Assembly (NCBI RefSeq): GCF_014643255.1
Contig: NZ_BMJI01000001.1
Span: 372,001-436,000, forward strand
Length of the DNA: 64,000 nucleotides
Reading direction: 5' to 3'
From: Tersicoccus solisilvae
GTDB taxonomy: Bacteria > Actinomycetota > Actinomycetes > Actinomycetales > Micrococcaceae
The position numbers were made by a program, and so were the translations under genes. The notes beneath the pieces are model-generated. The model was not told the DNA's origin and did not search any database. It worked only from the letters and a program-made list of their open reading frames with translations. Each line of letters opens with the position of its first letter. The first letter of the stretch is position 1. Positions 36,543 through 46,219 of this stretch are shown one piece after another.

Positions 36543-36786
36543 CAGATTTCACAGACCGGTTCTTGCGGTCGGTAACTGGCCCGACAGAACCAATGGGGGC
36601 TCGCTGCCCCTGATCCGTGGCCGGCGCCTAGCGCCGAGGCTCGGAGCTGGCGACGTGTCGCCCGATGTGCACTCATCGACCCAAACCCGGTGCACGTCGG
36701 GACCATCTCGCCGACAGGCTCCGGTCCTGACCAAGTCCATCGCCCCCCCCAATCGGATGGCATGTCATGGATCGTCAGCGAGTCCC
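36543..36786 (+). other. 3' region of the repeat-peptide gene with a degenerate repeat unit
   Basis: About 245 bases without a convincing gene. At 36565-36582 the bases GCGGTCGGTAACTGGCCC encode AVGNWP, but in a different frame from the CDS and beyond its stop. GACCGGTTCTT just before it resembles the D-R-F-F part of unit 1. It looks like a decayed eighth unit. The rest of the segment holds nothing recognisable up to the terminator. Confidence 0.6.
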
Positions 36787-36826
36787 GCAGGTGCCCCGAG
36801 AGAACGGCTCGGGGCACCTGCCTCGT
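36787..36826 (+). terminator. Terminator of the repeat-peptide transcription unit
   Basis: GCAGGTGCCCCGAG (36787-36800), loop AGAACGG, CTCGGGGCACCTGC (36808-36821): a perfect 14-bp stem followed by CTCGTT. Confidence 0.8.
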
Positions 36827-36859
36827 TAACGGGTCCGATCCGGACTCACCCGGCGGGAC

Positions 36860-37306
36860 TCAGATCCGGGCGAGCGTCGCGGCGTCCGGTTCGCCGTCGA
36901 AGCACCGCTGCAGCACGCGGGCGAACACGTCCCGGCCCGGGTCGGCCCGGGCGAACAGCGTCATCGACGAGCGCAGCTTGACCGCGTCGATGCCCCCCAG
37001 GATCTCCTCGGCACTGCCCTCGGCCGTTGCGACCGACTCCGCGGCCCGGAGCAGACGCGGCCCGAGCACGGGGTGGCTCAGGTACGCCCGGGCCTCCTCG
37101 AGGGAGGAGATGGCGTATCGCTGAGCCATCGGGCTGCGGCCGAGCCCCTCGATCTGCGGGAACACGAACCACATCCAGTGGCTGGTCTTCCGCCCCCGCT
37201 CCAACTCCGCCAGCGCCGTCTCCCAGGTGCCGCCGGCCTGGGCGCGGACGAAACGGTCGAGGTCGAACGGGTCGTCGGCGGGCAGTGAGCTGGGTATCTC
37301 CGTCAC
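36860..37306 (-). CDS. DUF1810 family protein
   Basis: 148 residues. [24 protein letters not shown] (about 12-35), the strongly conserved [17 protein letters not shown] near 40-56, and [12 protein letters not shown] near 75 are hallmarks of DUF1810. The family has no assigned function. It is a single-domain soluble protein. The minus strand reads TAGCCT-GCCGGT-GTG, so the GTG at 37306 is probably the first codon of a leaderless mRNA. Confidence 0.92.
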   Translation of the reverse strand: MTEIPSSLPADDPFDLDRFVRAQAGGTWETALAELERGRKTSHWMWFVFPQIEGLGRSPMAQRYAISSLEEARAYLSHPVLGPRLLRAAESVATAEGSAEEILGGIDAVKLRSSMTLFARADPGRDVFARVLQRCFDGEPDAATLARI

Positions 37307-37318
37307 ACCGGCAGGCTA
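37307..37318 (-). promoter_or_regulatory. Leaderless promoter of the DUF1810 gene (-10 TAGCCT)
   Basis: TAGCCT (37318-37313 on the minus strand) lies six bases before GTG 37306. Confidence 0.5.
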
Positions 37319-37372
37319 CGCCGGCCCCGGCAGGGCGGTCACCGGAGGCGGAATGTTCGGGCGCCCGACGAA

Positions 37373-37393
37373 GTTGAGTCGGGTGAACTCAAG
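37373..37393. promoter_or_regulatory. HAIR operator 1 for HspR, upstream of dnaK
   Basis: GTTGAGT-N7-ACTCAAG, one base from the HspR consensus CTTGAGT-N7-ACTCAAG. It ends six bases before the -35 TTGACA of dnaK. Confidence 0.85.
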
Positions 37394-37398
37394 TCGAC

Positions 37399-37426
37399 TT
37401 GACATCGTCGAGCGATGTGGCAGGCT
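37399..37426 (+). promoter_or_regulatory. dnaK promoter (TTGACA-N16-CAGGCT)
   Basis: -35 TTGACA at 37399-37404, -10 CAGGCT at 37421-37426. HAIR operators lie on both sides, so HspR could block both polymerase binding and escape. Confidence 0.65.
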
Positions 37427-37445
37427 TGAGTGCAGAAGGCTCAAG
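37425..37445. promoter_or_regulatory. HAIR operator 2 for HspR, in the dnaK leader
   Basis: CTTGAGT-N7-GCTCAAG, one base from consensus, overlapping the end of the -10 and the transcription start. Confidence 0.8.
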
Positions 37446-37490
37446 AGCCGCTTCCCGGCGGCCTCTCTTCTCCGTCGAAAGGAACCACCC

Positions 37491-39368
<1,878 letters not shown>

Positions 39369-39370
39369 GC

Positions 39371-40093
39371 ATGGGTGCACAGGAACCCGCCCACGAGGGC
39401 GAGAACGCAGAACCCGACCGCAACGGCGAGAACGGCGAGCGCCCGGTCTTCCGGGACAACCGCCGGATCGACCCGGTGACCGGCGAGGTCCGCGGCGACG
39501 GCCCGGCCGGGGGCGCCGCAGGCGACCCCGCCGCCGGCGGGGACGCCCCGGCCGGAGGCGACGGCGACGTCGTCGCCGAGGCCGAGGCCATCCTCGACGA
39601 CGCCCGGACCGCTGACGCCCAGGCCGGCGCGGCGGCCCCCTCGGGCGCTGCCGAGCCCGCCGACGAGCCGGTCGACGACGCCGAACGCCTCGCGGCGGAG
39701 CGGCTGGCCGACCTGCAGCGCCTGCAGGCCGAGTTCGTCAACTACCGGCGCCGGGTGGACCGGGACCGGGACGTGGCCCGGACCAACGCGGTCATCTCCG
39801 TGCTGACCGCGCTGCTGCCGGTCCTGGACGACCTCGACGCCGCGCGCCAGCACGGTGACCTCACCGAGGGCCCGTTCGCCGCCATCGCCGCGAAGCTCGA
39901 CGCCGTGCTCACCCAGCAGGGCCTGGAGCGCTACGGGGAGGTCGGCGCCGTCTTCGACCCCGCCATCCACGAGGCGCTGCTGCAGCAGCCCAGTGACGAC
40001 GTCGACCCCGGTCACGTCAGCCACGTGCTGCGCTCGGGCTACCGTGTGGGAGACCGGGTGCTGCGCGCGGCGCAGGTGGGCGTCGCCTCCTGA
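39371..40093 (+). CDS. grpE: Nucleotide exchange factor GrpE
   Basis: 240 residues. The first 115 are a disordered acidic Gly/Ala/Asp-rich extension. The GrpE core follows: RLAADLQRLQAEFVNYRRRVDRDR-type helix near 118-140, VLDDLDAARQHGDL near 155, and the C-terminal GEVGAVFDPAIHEALLQQ with VLRSGYRVGDRVLRAAQVGVA. It releases ADP from DnaK. It starts two bases after the dnaK stop. Confidence 0.95.
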   Translation: MGAQEPAHEGENAEPDRNGENGERPVFRDNRRIDPVTGEVRGDGPAGGAAGDPAAGGDAPAGGDGDVVAEAEAILDDARTADAQAGAAAPSGAAEPADEPVDDAERLAAERLADLQRLQAEFVNYRRRVDRDRDVARTNAVISVLTALLPVLDDLDAARQHGDLTEGPFAAIAAKLDAVLTQQGLERYGEVGAVFDPAIHEALLQQPSDDVDPGHVSHVLRSGYRVGDRVLRAAQVGVAS

Positions 40094-40220
40094 TCTCCCT
40101 CCCGGGGTCCGGCCTCCGGCACCCCTGACGAGACGGACCGCCGTCGCGCGCTGGACCCAGCGGGCGGCGGCGGTCCGCTCGTCATCCCCGTCCCCCCACC
40201 CTCCGCAGAATCGAGACGCC

Positions 40221-41222
40221 ATGGCCAGTCAGGACTGGATCGAGAAGGACTTCTATCAGGTCCTCGGTGTCGCCAAGGACGCCACGGACGCCGACATCAA
40301 GAAGGCCTACCGCAAGCTCGCGCGGACGTACCACCCGGACCAGAATCCGGGGGACGACGCCGCCGAGCAGCGGTTCAAGGACATCACCGAGGCCAACTCG
40401 GTGCTCTCCGACCCCGAGGAGCGCCGCCAGTACGACGCCATCCGGGCGATGGGATCCGGAGCCCGGTTCAGCGCCGGCGGTGGTCCCGGCGCCGGGGCCG
40501 GCGCCGGCGGTTTCGAGGACATCTTCGGCGGCCTGTTCAACACCACGGGCGGCCGCACCCGCACCCGGTACACCACCGGCGGTGGCGGCGGCTTCGACGC
40601 CTCCGACCTGCCGCCGGAGTTCCGGGACCTGTTCGGTGGCGGCGGCTTCGGCGGTGGTGGCTTCGGCCAGACCCCGCAGAAGGGCGCGGACCGGCAGGCC
40701 ACCACGACGATCTCCTTCGCCGGCTCCATCCGGGGCACCACCATCGGGCTGCGGGAGGGCGACGGCGACGTGATCGAGGTCCGCGTTCCCGCGGGCGTGC
40801 GGGACGGGCAGAAGATCCGCGTCCGCGGCAAGGGGCAGCCGGGAGCGGCCGGGGCCGGCGACCTCATCGTCACCGTGCACGTCAAACCGCACGAGCTGTT
40901 CACCCGCGACGGTGACGACATCCGCATCACCGTGCCGATCACCTTCCCGGAGGCCGCGCTCGGCGCGTCGGTGCAGGTGCCCACCACGGACGGTGACACC
41001 GTGACCGTCAAGGTGCCCGCCGGTACCCCATCCGGGCGCACGCTGCGGGTGAAGGGCCGCGGCGTGCGCACCGCGAAACGCACAGGGGACCTGCTCGTCA
41101 AGGTCGAGGTCGCCGTGCCCCAGAAGCTCAGCGGGGCGGCGCACGACGCGGTCAAGGCCTTCGCCGACGCCACCGGCGATGCCGACGTGCGCCGGGACCT
41201 CGCGTCCCGGGCGCGCCTGTGA
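40221..41222 (+). CDS. dnaJ: DnaJ-family co-chaperone lacking the zinc-finger domain (CbpA-type)
   Basis: 333 residues. J domain at about 10-75 with YHPDQNPGDD carrying HPD; a long Gly/Phe-rich part (about 80-155, FGGGGFGGGGF type) follows. Two C-terminal beta domains run from KGADRQATTTISFAGSIRGTT to the end. There is no cysteine at all, so the CxxCxGxG zinc centre of classical DnaJ is absent, as in CbpA/DnaJ2-type proteins. The position between grpE and hspR makes it the Hsp40 partner of DnaK. The ATG at 40221 lies 127 bases after grpE. Confidence 0.92.
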   Translation: MASQDWIEKDFYQVLGVAKDATDADIKKAYRKLARTYHPDQNPGDDAAEQRFKDITEANSVLSDPEERRQYDAIRAMGSGARFSAGGGPGAGAGAGGFEDIFGGLFNTTGGRTRTRYTTGGGGGFDASDLPPEFRDLFGGGGFGGGGFGQTPQKGADRQATTTISFAGSIRGTTIGLREGDGDVIEVRVPAGVRDGQKIRVRGKGQPGAAGAGDLIVTVHVKPHELFTRDGDDIRITVPITFPEAALGASVQVPTTDGDTVTVKVPAGTPSGRTLRVKGRGVRTAKRTGDLLVKVEVAVPQKLSGAAHDAVKAFADATGDADVRRDLASRARL

Positions 41223-41278
41223 CGACGACGAACGTGTGACCGGGGACGACCCGCGATCACGAGAGAGGAGTCCACACG

Positions 41279-41710
41279 ATGGACATCGATGCCGATGCCC
41301 CGATGTTCGTGATCTCGGTCGCCGCCGAGCTGGCCGAGATGCACCCGCAGACGTTGCGCCAGTACGACCGGATGGGGATCGTCACCCCGCAGCGATCCCC
41401 GGGCCGGTCGCGGCGCTACTCGCAGCACGACGTCGACGCGCTGCGCACGGTGCAGCGCCTCTCCCAGGAGGGCGTCTCGCTCGAGGGGATCCGCCGCGTG
41501 ATGCAGCTGGAGAACCAGGTGCGGGCGCTGCAGAGCCGCGTCGCCGAGCTCTCCGCGGAACTCGCCCGGGTGGAGGCCGCGGGCGGCCCCGTCGACGCCG
41601 CCCGCGTGTTCGCAGCGGGCATCGCCGGCGACGTCGTCTCGCTCGCCCGCGGTCAGCGCCCTCGTCCGCGCTCCCAGGCCGTGGTGCTCTGGCGCGGCCC
41701 GGGCCACTGA
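41279..41710 (+). CDS. hspR: Heat-shock repressor HspR (MerR family)
   Basis: 143 residues. A MerR-type winged helix spans about 10-78: FVISVAAELAEMHPQTLRQYDRMGIVTPQRSPGRSRRYSQHDVDALRTVQRL. LENQVRALQSRVAELSAELARVEA (about 80-104) is a coiled-coil dimer segment. HspR binds HAIR sites and, with DnaK as co-repressor, shuts off the operon; matching sites lie upstream of dnaK and clpB in this window. ATG 41279 follows GAGAGGAG. Confidence 0.96.
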   Translation: MDIDADAPMFVISVAAELAEMHPQTLRQYDRMGIVTPQRSPGRSRRYSQHDVDALRTVQRLSQEGVSLEGIRRVMQLENQVRALQSRVAELSAELARVEAAGGPVDAARVFAAGIAGDVVSLARGQRPRPRSQAVVLWRGPGH

Positions 41711-41734
41711 CGACGGCCACCGACCGACCCGCGG

Positions 41735-42502
41735 TCAGCGACGCACGTACGTGAGGTCGCGGATGATGCGGCCGGCGGCGATGCCCTTGCGCTCGAAGCC
41801 GGTCTCGATGCGGCCGGCGAAGCGCGGCGCGAAGCCGTCGGCGCCGTCGTTGGCCGGCGCGAACGCGGCCACCCCGCCGAGGGTCTCCCGCATCTGCTCC
41901 GCGTACTCCTCCCAGTCCGTCGCCAGCCGCCACCGGCCGCCCGGGCGCAGCACGCGCGCGACCAGGTCGGCGAACGACGGCGAGACCAGGCGTCGCTTGT
42001 GGTGCCGCTTCTTCGGCCACGGGTCGGGAAAGAACATCCACACCTCGTCCACCGAGCCGGGCCTCAGCAGGGTACCGAACACCTCCGGCGCGTTCGCCTC
42101 GATCACCCGGATGTTCGTCGCGCCTGCCCGGTCGGCCTTGCGCATCAGGTCGGAGAGGCCGGGCCGGTACACGTCGAGGGCGATGAAGTCCGTCTCGGGG
42201 GCGGCGGCCGCCGCCGCGACCACGGCGTCACCCAGCCCCGCGCCGATCTCCACGATCAGCGGCGCTCGCCGGCCGAAGAGGGCGGCGGCATCGAGCCGGG
42301 CCGCCGGATCGACGGACGTCTCCCCGTCCCCCCGGGGCACGTCCATCAGGTAACGGCCGCTCAGGCGTTCCCAGGCGGCGAGCTGCTTGCCCTGCAGCCG
42401 GGTGCCGCGCCGCACGAAGGAGAGCACCCCGCGGTGCCGCTCGACAGACGCCGACGGGGTCGCGCCGGCGTCCTGCGGGAAGGGATTCTCGTGCTCCGTC
42501 AC
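41735..42502 (-). CDS. trmB: tRNA (guanine-N7-)-methyltransferase TrmB
   Basis: 255 residues. The SAM-binding block is LIVEIGAGLGDAVVAAA near residue 85 and the family signature is VWMFFPDPWPKKRHHKRRLVSPSFADLVARVLRPGG near 165-200; RGTRLQGKQLAAWERL lies near the N-terminus. It methylates G46 in the tRNA variable loop. GTG 42502 is preceded by TACGCT eight bases away on the minus strand, so transcription may start next to the codon. Convergent with hspR. Confidence 0.93.
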   Translation of the reverse strand: MTEHENPFPQDAGATPSASVERHRGVLSFVRRGTRLQGKQLAAWERLSGRYLMDVPRGDGETSVDPAARLDAAALFGRRAPLIVEIGAGLGDAVVAAAAAAPETDFIALDVYRPGLSDLMRKADRAGATNIRVIEANAPEVFGTLLRPGSVDEVWMFFPDPWPKKRHHKRRLVSPSFADLVARVLRPGGRWRLATDWEEYAEQMRETLGGVAAFAPANDGADGFAPRFAGRIETGFERKGIAAGRIIRDLTYVRR

Positions 42503-42855
42503 GGGGATCAAGCGTAGCGGGGAGCCGCGTGACCGCTCCCCGCCCGGTCGGTCGTGTGACCAATCACTCCACGGCCGATCCGTGCGTGGGCCCCTCGACG
42601 CCGTAGGATCGAAGGCGTACCGGCACGTCGGACGGCATGTCCGTCCTGGTGTGCCAGCATCGGCCCGCGGTGCGATCGACGTCGTCGATCCCGGGGGCCG
42701 CGTGCGGCACCGCCGCACCGGCAAGCGCCGGGCGCGGCCTTCCGCCGGTACGCGTCGCGAATCTGACGACCCGCCGCTCGCGCGGCCCTTCCTTTTCCGG
42801 CGCACCCGCCGTGATCCCCCGCGTGCGGGCCCGACCATCGAGAGGTTCCCCCCTC
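42503..42855. other. Divergent intergenic region between trmB and the DEAD-box helicase
   Basis: About 350 bases. A TAGGAT hexamer at 42603-42608 could be the helicase -10, giving a leader of roughly 240 bases; long leaders are common for cold-induced helicases. An open frame runs through part of it towards the helicase but lacks helicase similarity. Nothing else recognisable. Confidence 0.35.
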
Positions 42856-44355
42856 GTGACATCCTTCGCCGATCTCGGCGTGCCCTCCGTTCTCGCGGAC
42901 GCCCTGACCGCCAGCGGCATCGCCGCGCCCTTCCCCATCCAGGAAGCGACCCTGCCCGACTCGCTCGCCGGCCGCGACGTCCTCGGCCGCGGCCGCACCG
43001 GCTCCGGCAAGACGCTGGCCTTCAGCCTCCCGCTCGTCGCCCGCCTGGCCGGCGTCAGCCGCCGTGCCTCGCGCCCCACCGGGCTTGTCCTCGCGCCGAC
43101 CCGTGAGCTCGCGACGCAGATCAACGCGACCCTGGAGCCGCTGGCCGGCGCCCTCGGCCTGCGCACCACCGTCATCTTCGGCGGGGTCTCCCAGAAGCGC
43201 CAGGAGACCGCGCTGCGCGCCGGCGCCGACATCGTCGTCGCCTGCCCCGGCCGGCTCGAGGACCTGCTGCGGCAGAAGGTCCTGACCCTCGCCGACGTGC
43301 GGATCACCGTCCTGGACGAGGCCGACCACATGGCCGACCTGGGCTTCCTGCCGGTCGTCCGGCGGCTGCTCGACGCGACCGCCAAGGACGCCCAGCGGCT
43401 GCTGTTCTCCGCCACGCTGGACAACGGCGTCGACGTGCTGGTCAAGCGCTACCTGCACGACCCGAAGGTGCACTCGGTGGACGAGTCGGCCGCGGCCGTG
43501 ACCACGATGGAGCACCGCGTGTTCCTCACGGACACGGACGCGAAGAAGGACCTGGTCACCATGCTCGCCTCCGGCACCGGCCGGCGGGTCATGTTCATGC
43601 GCACCAAGCATCACGCCAAGAAGATGGCCAAGCAGCTCACCTCCGCCGGCATCCCCGCGGTGGACCTGCACGGCAACCTGTCCCAGAACGCCCGCGACCG
43701 GAACCTGGCCCAGTTCTCCTCGGGTGAGGTGCGCGTGCTGGTCGCGACCGACGTCGCCGCCCGCGGCGTGCACGTCGACGACGTCGAACTGGTCGTCCAC
43801 ATCGACCCGCCCACGGAGCACAAGGCCTACCTGCACCGCTCCGGCCGCACCGCCCGCGCCGGTTCGGACGGCACCGTCGTCACCGTCGTGCTGCCCGAGC
43901 AGCGCCAGGACGTGCGCAAACTGCTGCGCGCCGCCGGCGTCGACGCCCCCCTCGAGACCGTGACCCCGGACTCCGCCGCGGTCGCCGAGGTCGTCGGCAC
44001 GATCGCTCCGCGCGTCGCTCCGGCCCCGGTGAGCGCCTCGGGCAACCGCCCGGGTGCGTCCCGGAAGCCGGCGACGGCGCCGTCGGCACGCTCCGGTGGC
44101 GACGGCGGCGGCCGTTCCCGTGGCGGTCGTGGCCGTGGTCGCGGTGGTCAGGGCGAGTCCGCGTCGGCCCCGCGCTCGACGGCGTCGTCACGCGGTGGCG
44201 CGCGCCGCGGCGGTTCCGGCGCTCGTGCCGGCGCCCCGGCGAACTCGCGCCCGGCCGCCACCGTCGCGTACAGCACGTCGACCGGCTCCCCGGCCGGTCG
44301 TCGTCGCGGGTCGCGCCGCGCCGACGCGCCGAACACCGCCCGTCGCCAGGGCTGA
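42856..44355 (+). CDS. DEAD-box RNA helicase
   Basis: 499 residues. Q motif near FPIQEATLPDSLAGRD (about 28), motif I GRGRTGSGKT near 49, PTRELATQI near 82, DEAD in VLDEADHMADLGF near 155, SAT near 187, and HRSGRTARAG near 330. The last 130 residues are basic and rich in Arg-Gly (RSRGGRGRGRGGQ), an RNA-binding tail typical of actinobacterial RhlE/CsdA-like helicases. It unwinds structured RNA. GTG 42856 is 10 bases after AGAGG; upstream codons in the same frame lack helicase similarity. Confidence 0.92.
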   Translation: MTSFADLGVPSVLADALTASGIAAPFPIQEATLPDSLAGRDVLGRGRTGSGKTLAFSLPLVARLAGVSRRASRPTGLVLAPTRELATQINATLEPLAGALGLRTTVIFGGVSQKRQETALRAGADIVVACPGRLEDLLRQKVLTLADVRITVLDEADHMADLGFLPVVRRLLDATAKDAQRLLFSATLDNGVDVLVKRYLHDPKVHSVDESAAAVTTMEHRVFLTDTDAKKDLVTMLASGTGRRVMFMRTKHHAKKMAKQLTSAGIPAVDLHGNLSQNARDRNLAQFSSGEVRVLVATDVAARGVHVDDVELVVHIDPPTEHKAYLHRSGRTARAGSDGTVVTVVLPEQRQDVRKLLRAAGVDAPLETVTPDSAAVAEVVGTIAPRVAPAPVSASGNRPGASRKPATAPSARSGGDGGGRSRGGRGRGRGGQGESASAPRSTASSRGGARRGGSGARAGAPANSRPAATVAYSTSTGSPAGRRRGSRRADAPNTARRQG

Positions 44356-44362
44356 CCGGCCC

Positions 44363-44402
44363 GCACCCCTGCGCTGACTCCGGCACCCCTGCGCTGACTC
44401 CG
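44363..44402 (+). repeat. Two perfect 20-bp tandem repeats next to inverted-repeat copy 3
   Basis: GCACCCCTGCGCTGACTCCG occurs at 44363-44382 and 44383-44402; a partial third copy (GCGCCCCTGCGC) runs into the inverted-repeat element. Non-coding, after the helicase stop. Confidence 0.9.
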
Positions 44403-44412
44403 GCGCCCCTGC

Positions 44413-44483
44413 GCCAGCTCGTCAATAGATGTTCCATCCACCCCCATCGGGGGCCCGGATGCGACAACTATTGACGAGCTGGC
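44413..44483. repeat. Dispersed inverted-repeat element, copy 3
   Basis: 71 bp. Left arm GCCAGCTCGTCAATAGATG (44413-44431) is identical to copy 1; the right arm has one change (CAACTATTG instead of CATCTATTG). Between the convergent helicase and amino-acid permease genes. Confidence 0.9.
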
Positions 44484-44517
44484 GCTCGTGCGTGCGGGGG
44501 TTCGGGTGGCGGGTTCC

Positions 44518-46029
44518 TCAGCCCACCGCGCCGCTCCGGAGCCGCGGGCTGTCCGGGTTCATCACCGAGTGGCGGCGCGAGTACAGGAAGTAGATCAGCA
44601 GGCCGACGACGAGCCAGACGGCGAACCGCACGTAGGTCTCGACGTTCTGGATCGAGACGATCAGCCACAGCGAGAACAGCACACCGACGGCGGGGGTGAC
44701 CGGCATCAGCGGAGTGCGGAACTCGCGGGGCAGGTCGGGCCGCCGGTAGCGCAGCACGATCACCGCCACGCACACGACGACGAACGCGGACAGGATGCCG
44801 ATGTTGGTCAGGCCCGCGGCCTCCTCGATCGGCAGCACCCCGGCGATGATGGCGGCGCCGATGCCGGCCAGCCAGGTCACCCGCACCGGCACGCGCCGCT
44901 TCGCATCGGTCTTCGCGAACCACTCCGGCAGCAGGCCGTCGCGGCTCATCGAGAACCACACCCGGGTGACGCCCAGGGTGAACGTGATCATGACCGTCAG
45001 GATCGAGACGATCGCGCCGACCGCGATGATGTTCGCCACCACCGGCATGCCGACGGCGTTGAACGCGGACGAGAACCCGGACTCGGGGTCGATCTCGGTG
45101 TACTTCTGCATCCCGGTCAGCACGAGCGTCGCCAGGACGTACAGCACCATCGCGATCGCCAGCGAGTAGAGGATCGCCTTGGGCATGTGCTTGGTCGAGT
45201 CCTTCGACTCCTCCGCGGCCGTGCTCATCGCGTCGTACCCGAACACCGCGAAGAACACCGTCGCCGCGCCCGCCATCACACCGGAGAACCCGAACGGGAA
45301 GTACGGGGAGTAGTTCGCGGTGTTGAGGTGGAAGACGCCGAGCACCACGATCAGCACGACCAGGGCGACCTTGATCCCGACGAAGACCATCTCGGCGCGC
45401 GCGGCGCTGCCGATGCCCCGGGTGAGGATGAAGGCGGTGAGCAGGCAGAGCAGCATCGCGAACAGGTCGACGACGTGCCCGTCCCCGGTGCCGGGCGCGC
45501 CGAGCATCCAGGCGGGCAGGTCGATGCCGACCTGCCCGAGCAGGAACCCGAAGTAGCCGGAGATGCCGATCGCGACGACGGCGACGATGGCGATGTACTC
45601 CAGCAGCAGGTCCCAGCCGATGAACCAGCCCACGATCTCCCCGAGGGCCGCGTACCCGTACGTGTAGGCGGAACCGGCCTTCGGGACCATGCCCGCGAAC
45701 TCGGCGTAGGAGAACGCGGCGGCCGCGCTGGCGACGCCGGCGATGAGGAAGGACAGCAGCACGGCCGGGCCCGCCTTGCCGTTCGCGACCGCCCCGGCCA
45801 GGGAGAAGATGCCGGCACCGATGATGCCGCCGACGCCGATCGCGGTCAGTTGCCACAGACCCAGCGTGCGTTTGAGGGAGTGCTCCTCCACCTCGGGCTC
45901 GATCTCGCCGATCGGCTTGCGGCGGAACATCGAGTACGGGTTGCCCGCCCGCGCGGTCCGTCCCGCTGTCCCTCCGGGGGGCGGGGACCCCGGGGATGCC
46001 GATGATGCTGCCGGTCCTGACGGTGCCAT
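44518..46029 (-). CDS. APC-superfamily amino acid permease (cationic amino acid transporter type)
   Basis: 503 residues with twelve or more helices. GLWQLTAIGVGGIIGAGIFSLAGAVANGKAGPAVLLSF near residue 57 is the APC signature. FSYAEFAGMVPKAGSAYTYGYAALGE near 107 and FFAVFGYDAMSTAAEESKDSTKHMPKAI near 262 are close to the CAT/YfnA group. The N-terminal 50 residues are hydrophilic with a Ser/Pro/Gly-rich start. Probable proton-coupled amino-acid uptake; substrate not determined. ATG 46029 follows CAGGAGG. Confidence 0.92.
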   Translation of the reverse strand: MAPSGPAASSASPGSPPPGGTAGRTARAGNPYSMFRRKPIGEIEPEVEEHSLKRTLGLWQLTAIGVGGIIGAGIFSLAGAVANGKAGPAVLLSFLIAGVASAAAAFSYAEFAGMVPKAGSAYTYGYAALGEIVGWFIGWDLLLEYIAIVAVVAIGISGYFGFLLGQVGIDLPAWMLGAPGTGDGHVVDLFAMLLCLLTAFILTRGIGSAARAEMVFVGIKVALVVLIVVLGVFHLNTANYSPYFPFGFSGVMAGAATVFFAVFGYDAMSTAAEESKDSTKHMPKAILYSLAIAMVLYVLATLVLTGMQKYTEIDPESGFSSAFNAVGMPVVANIIAVGAIVSILTVMITFTLGVTRVWFSMSRDGLLPEWFAKTDAKRRVPVRVTWLAGIGAAIIAGVLPIEEAAGLTNIGILSAFVVVCVAVIVLRYRRPDLPREFRTPLMPVTPAVGVLFSLWLIVSIQNVETYVRFAVWLVVGLLIYFLYSRRHSVMNPDSPRLRSGAVG

Positions 46030-46207
46030 CGTGACCTCCTGCGTCTGCGTGCTGCGTGCTGCGTGCGCGGAAGCGGGCCCGGGGCGACCGTCCGAGGGCG
46101 CCGTCGCCGGGTCCGGTGGAGGCGATGCTACCCGCGATCACCGTCGCGGCGTGCGGCAACGGGGCCGATTCCGTGCCCGGCGGTGGCGGCGGGAGGCGGT
46201 CGCGGGA

Positions 46208-46219
46208 CAGAATCGGACC
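46208..46219 (+). promoter_or_regulatory. Leaderless promoter of the YccF gene (-10 CAGAAT)
   Basis: CAGAAT at 46208-46213 is six bases before ATG 46220; no ribosome-binding site is visible. Confidence 0.5.

Noticed and set aside
36549-36752. Minus-strand 67-codon frame downstream of the repeat gene
   Set aside because: It is antisense to the decayed repeat unit and has no ribosome-binding site or similarity.
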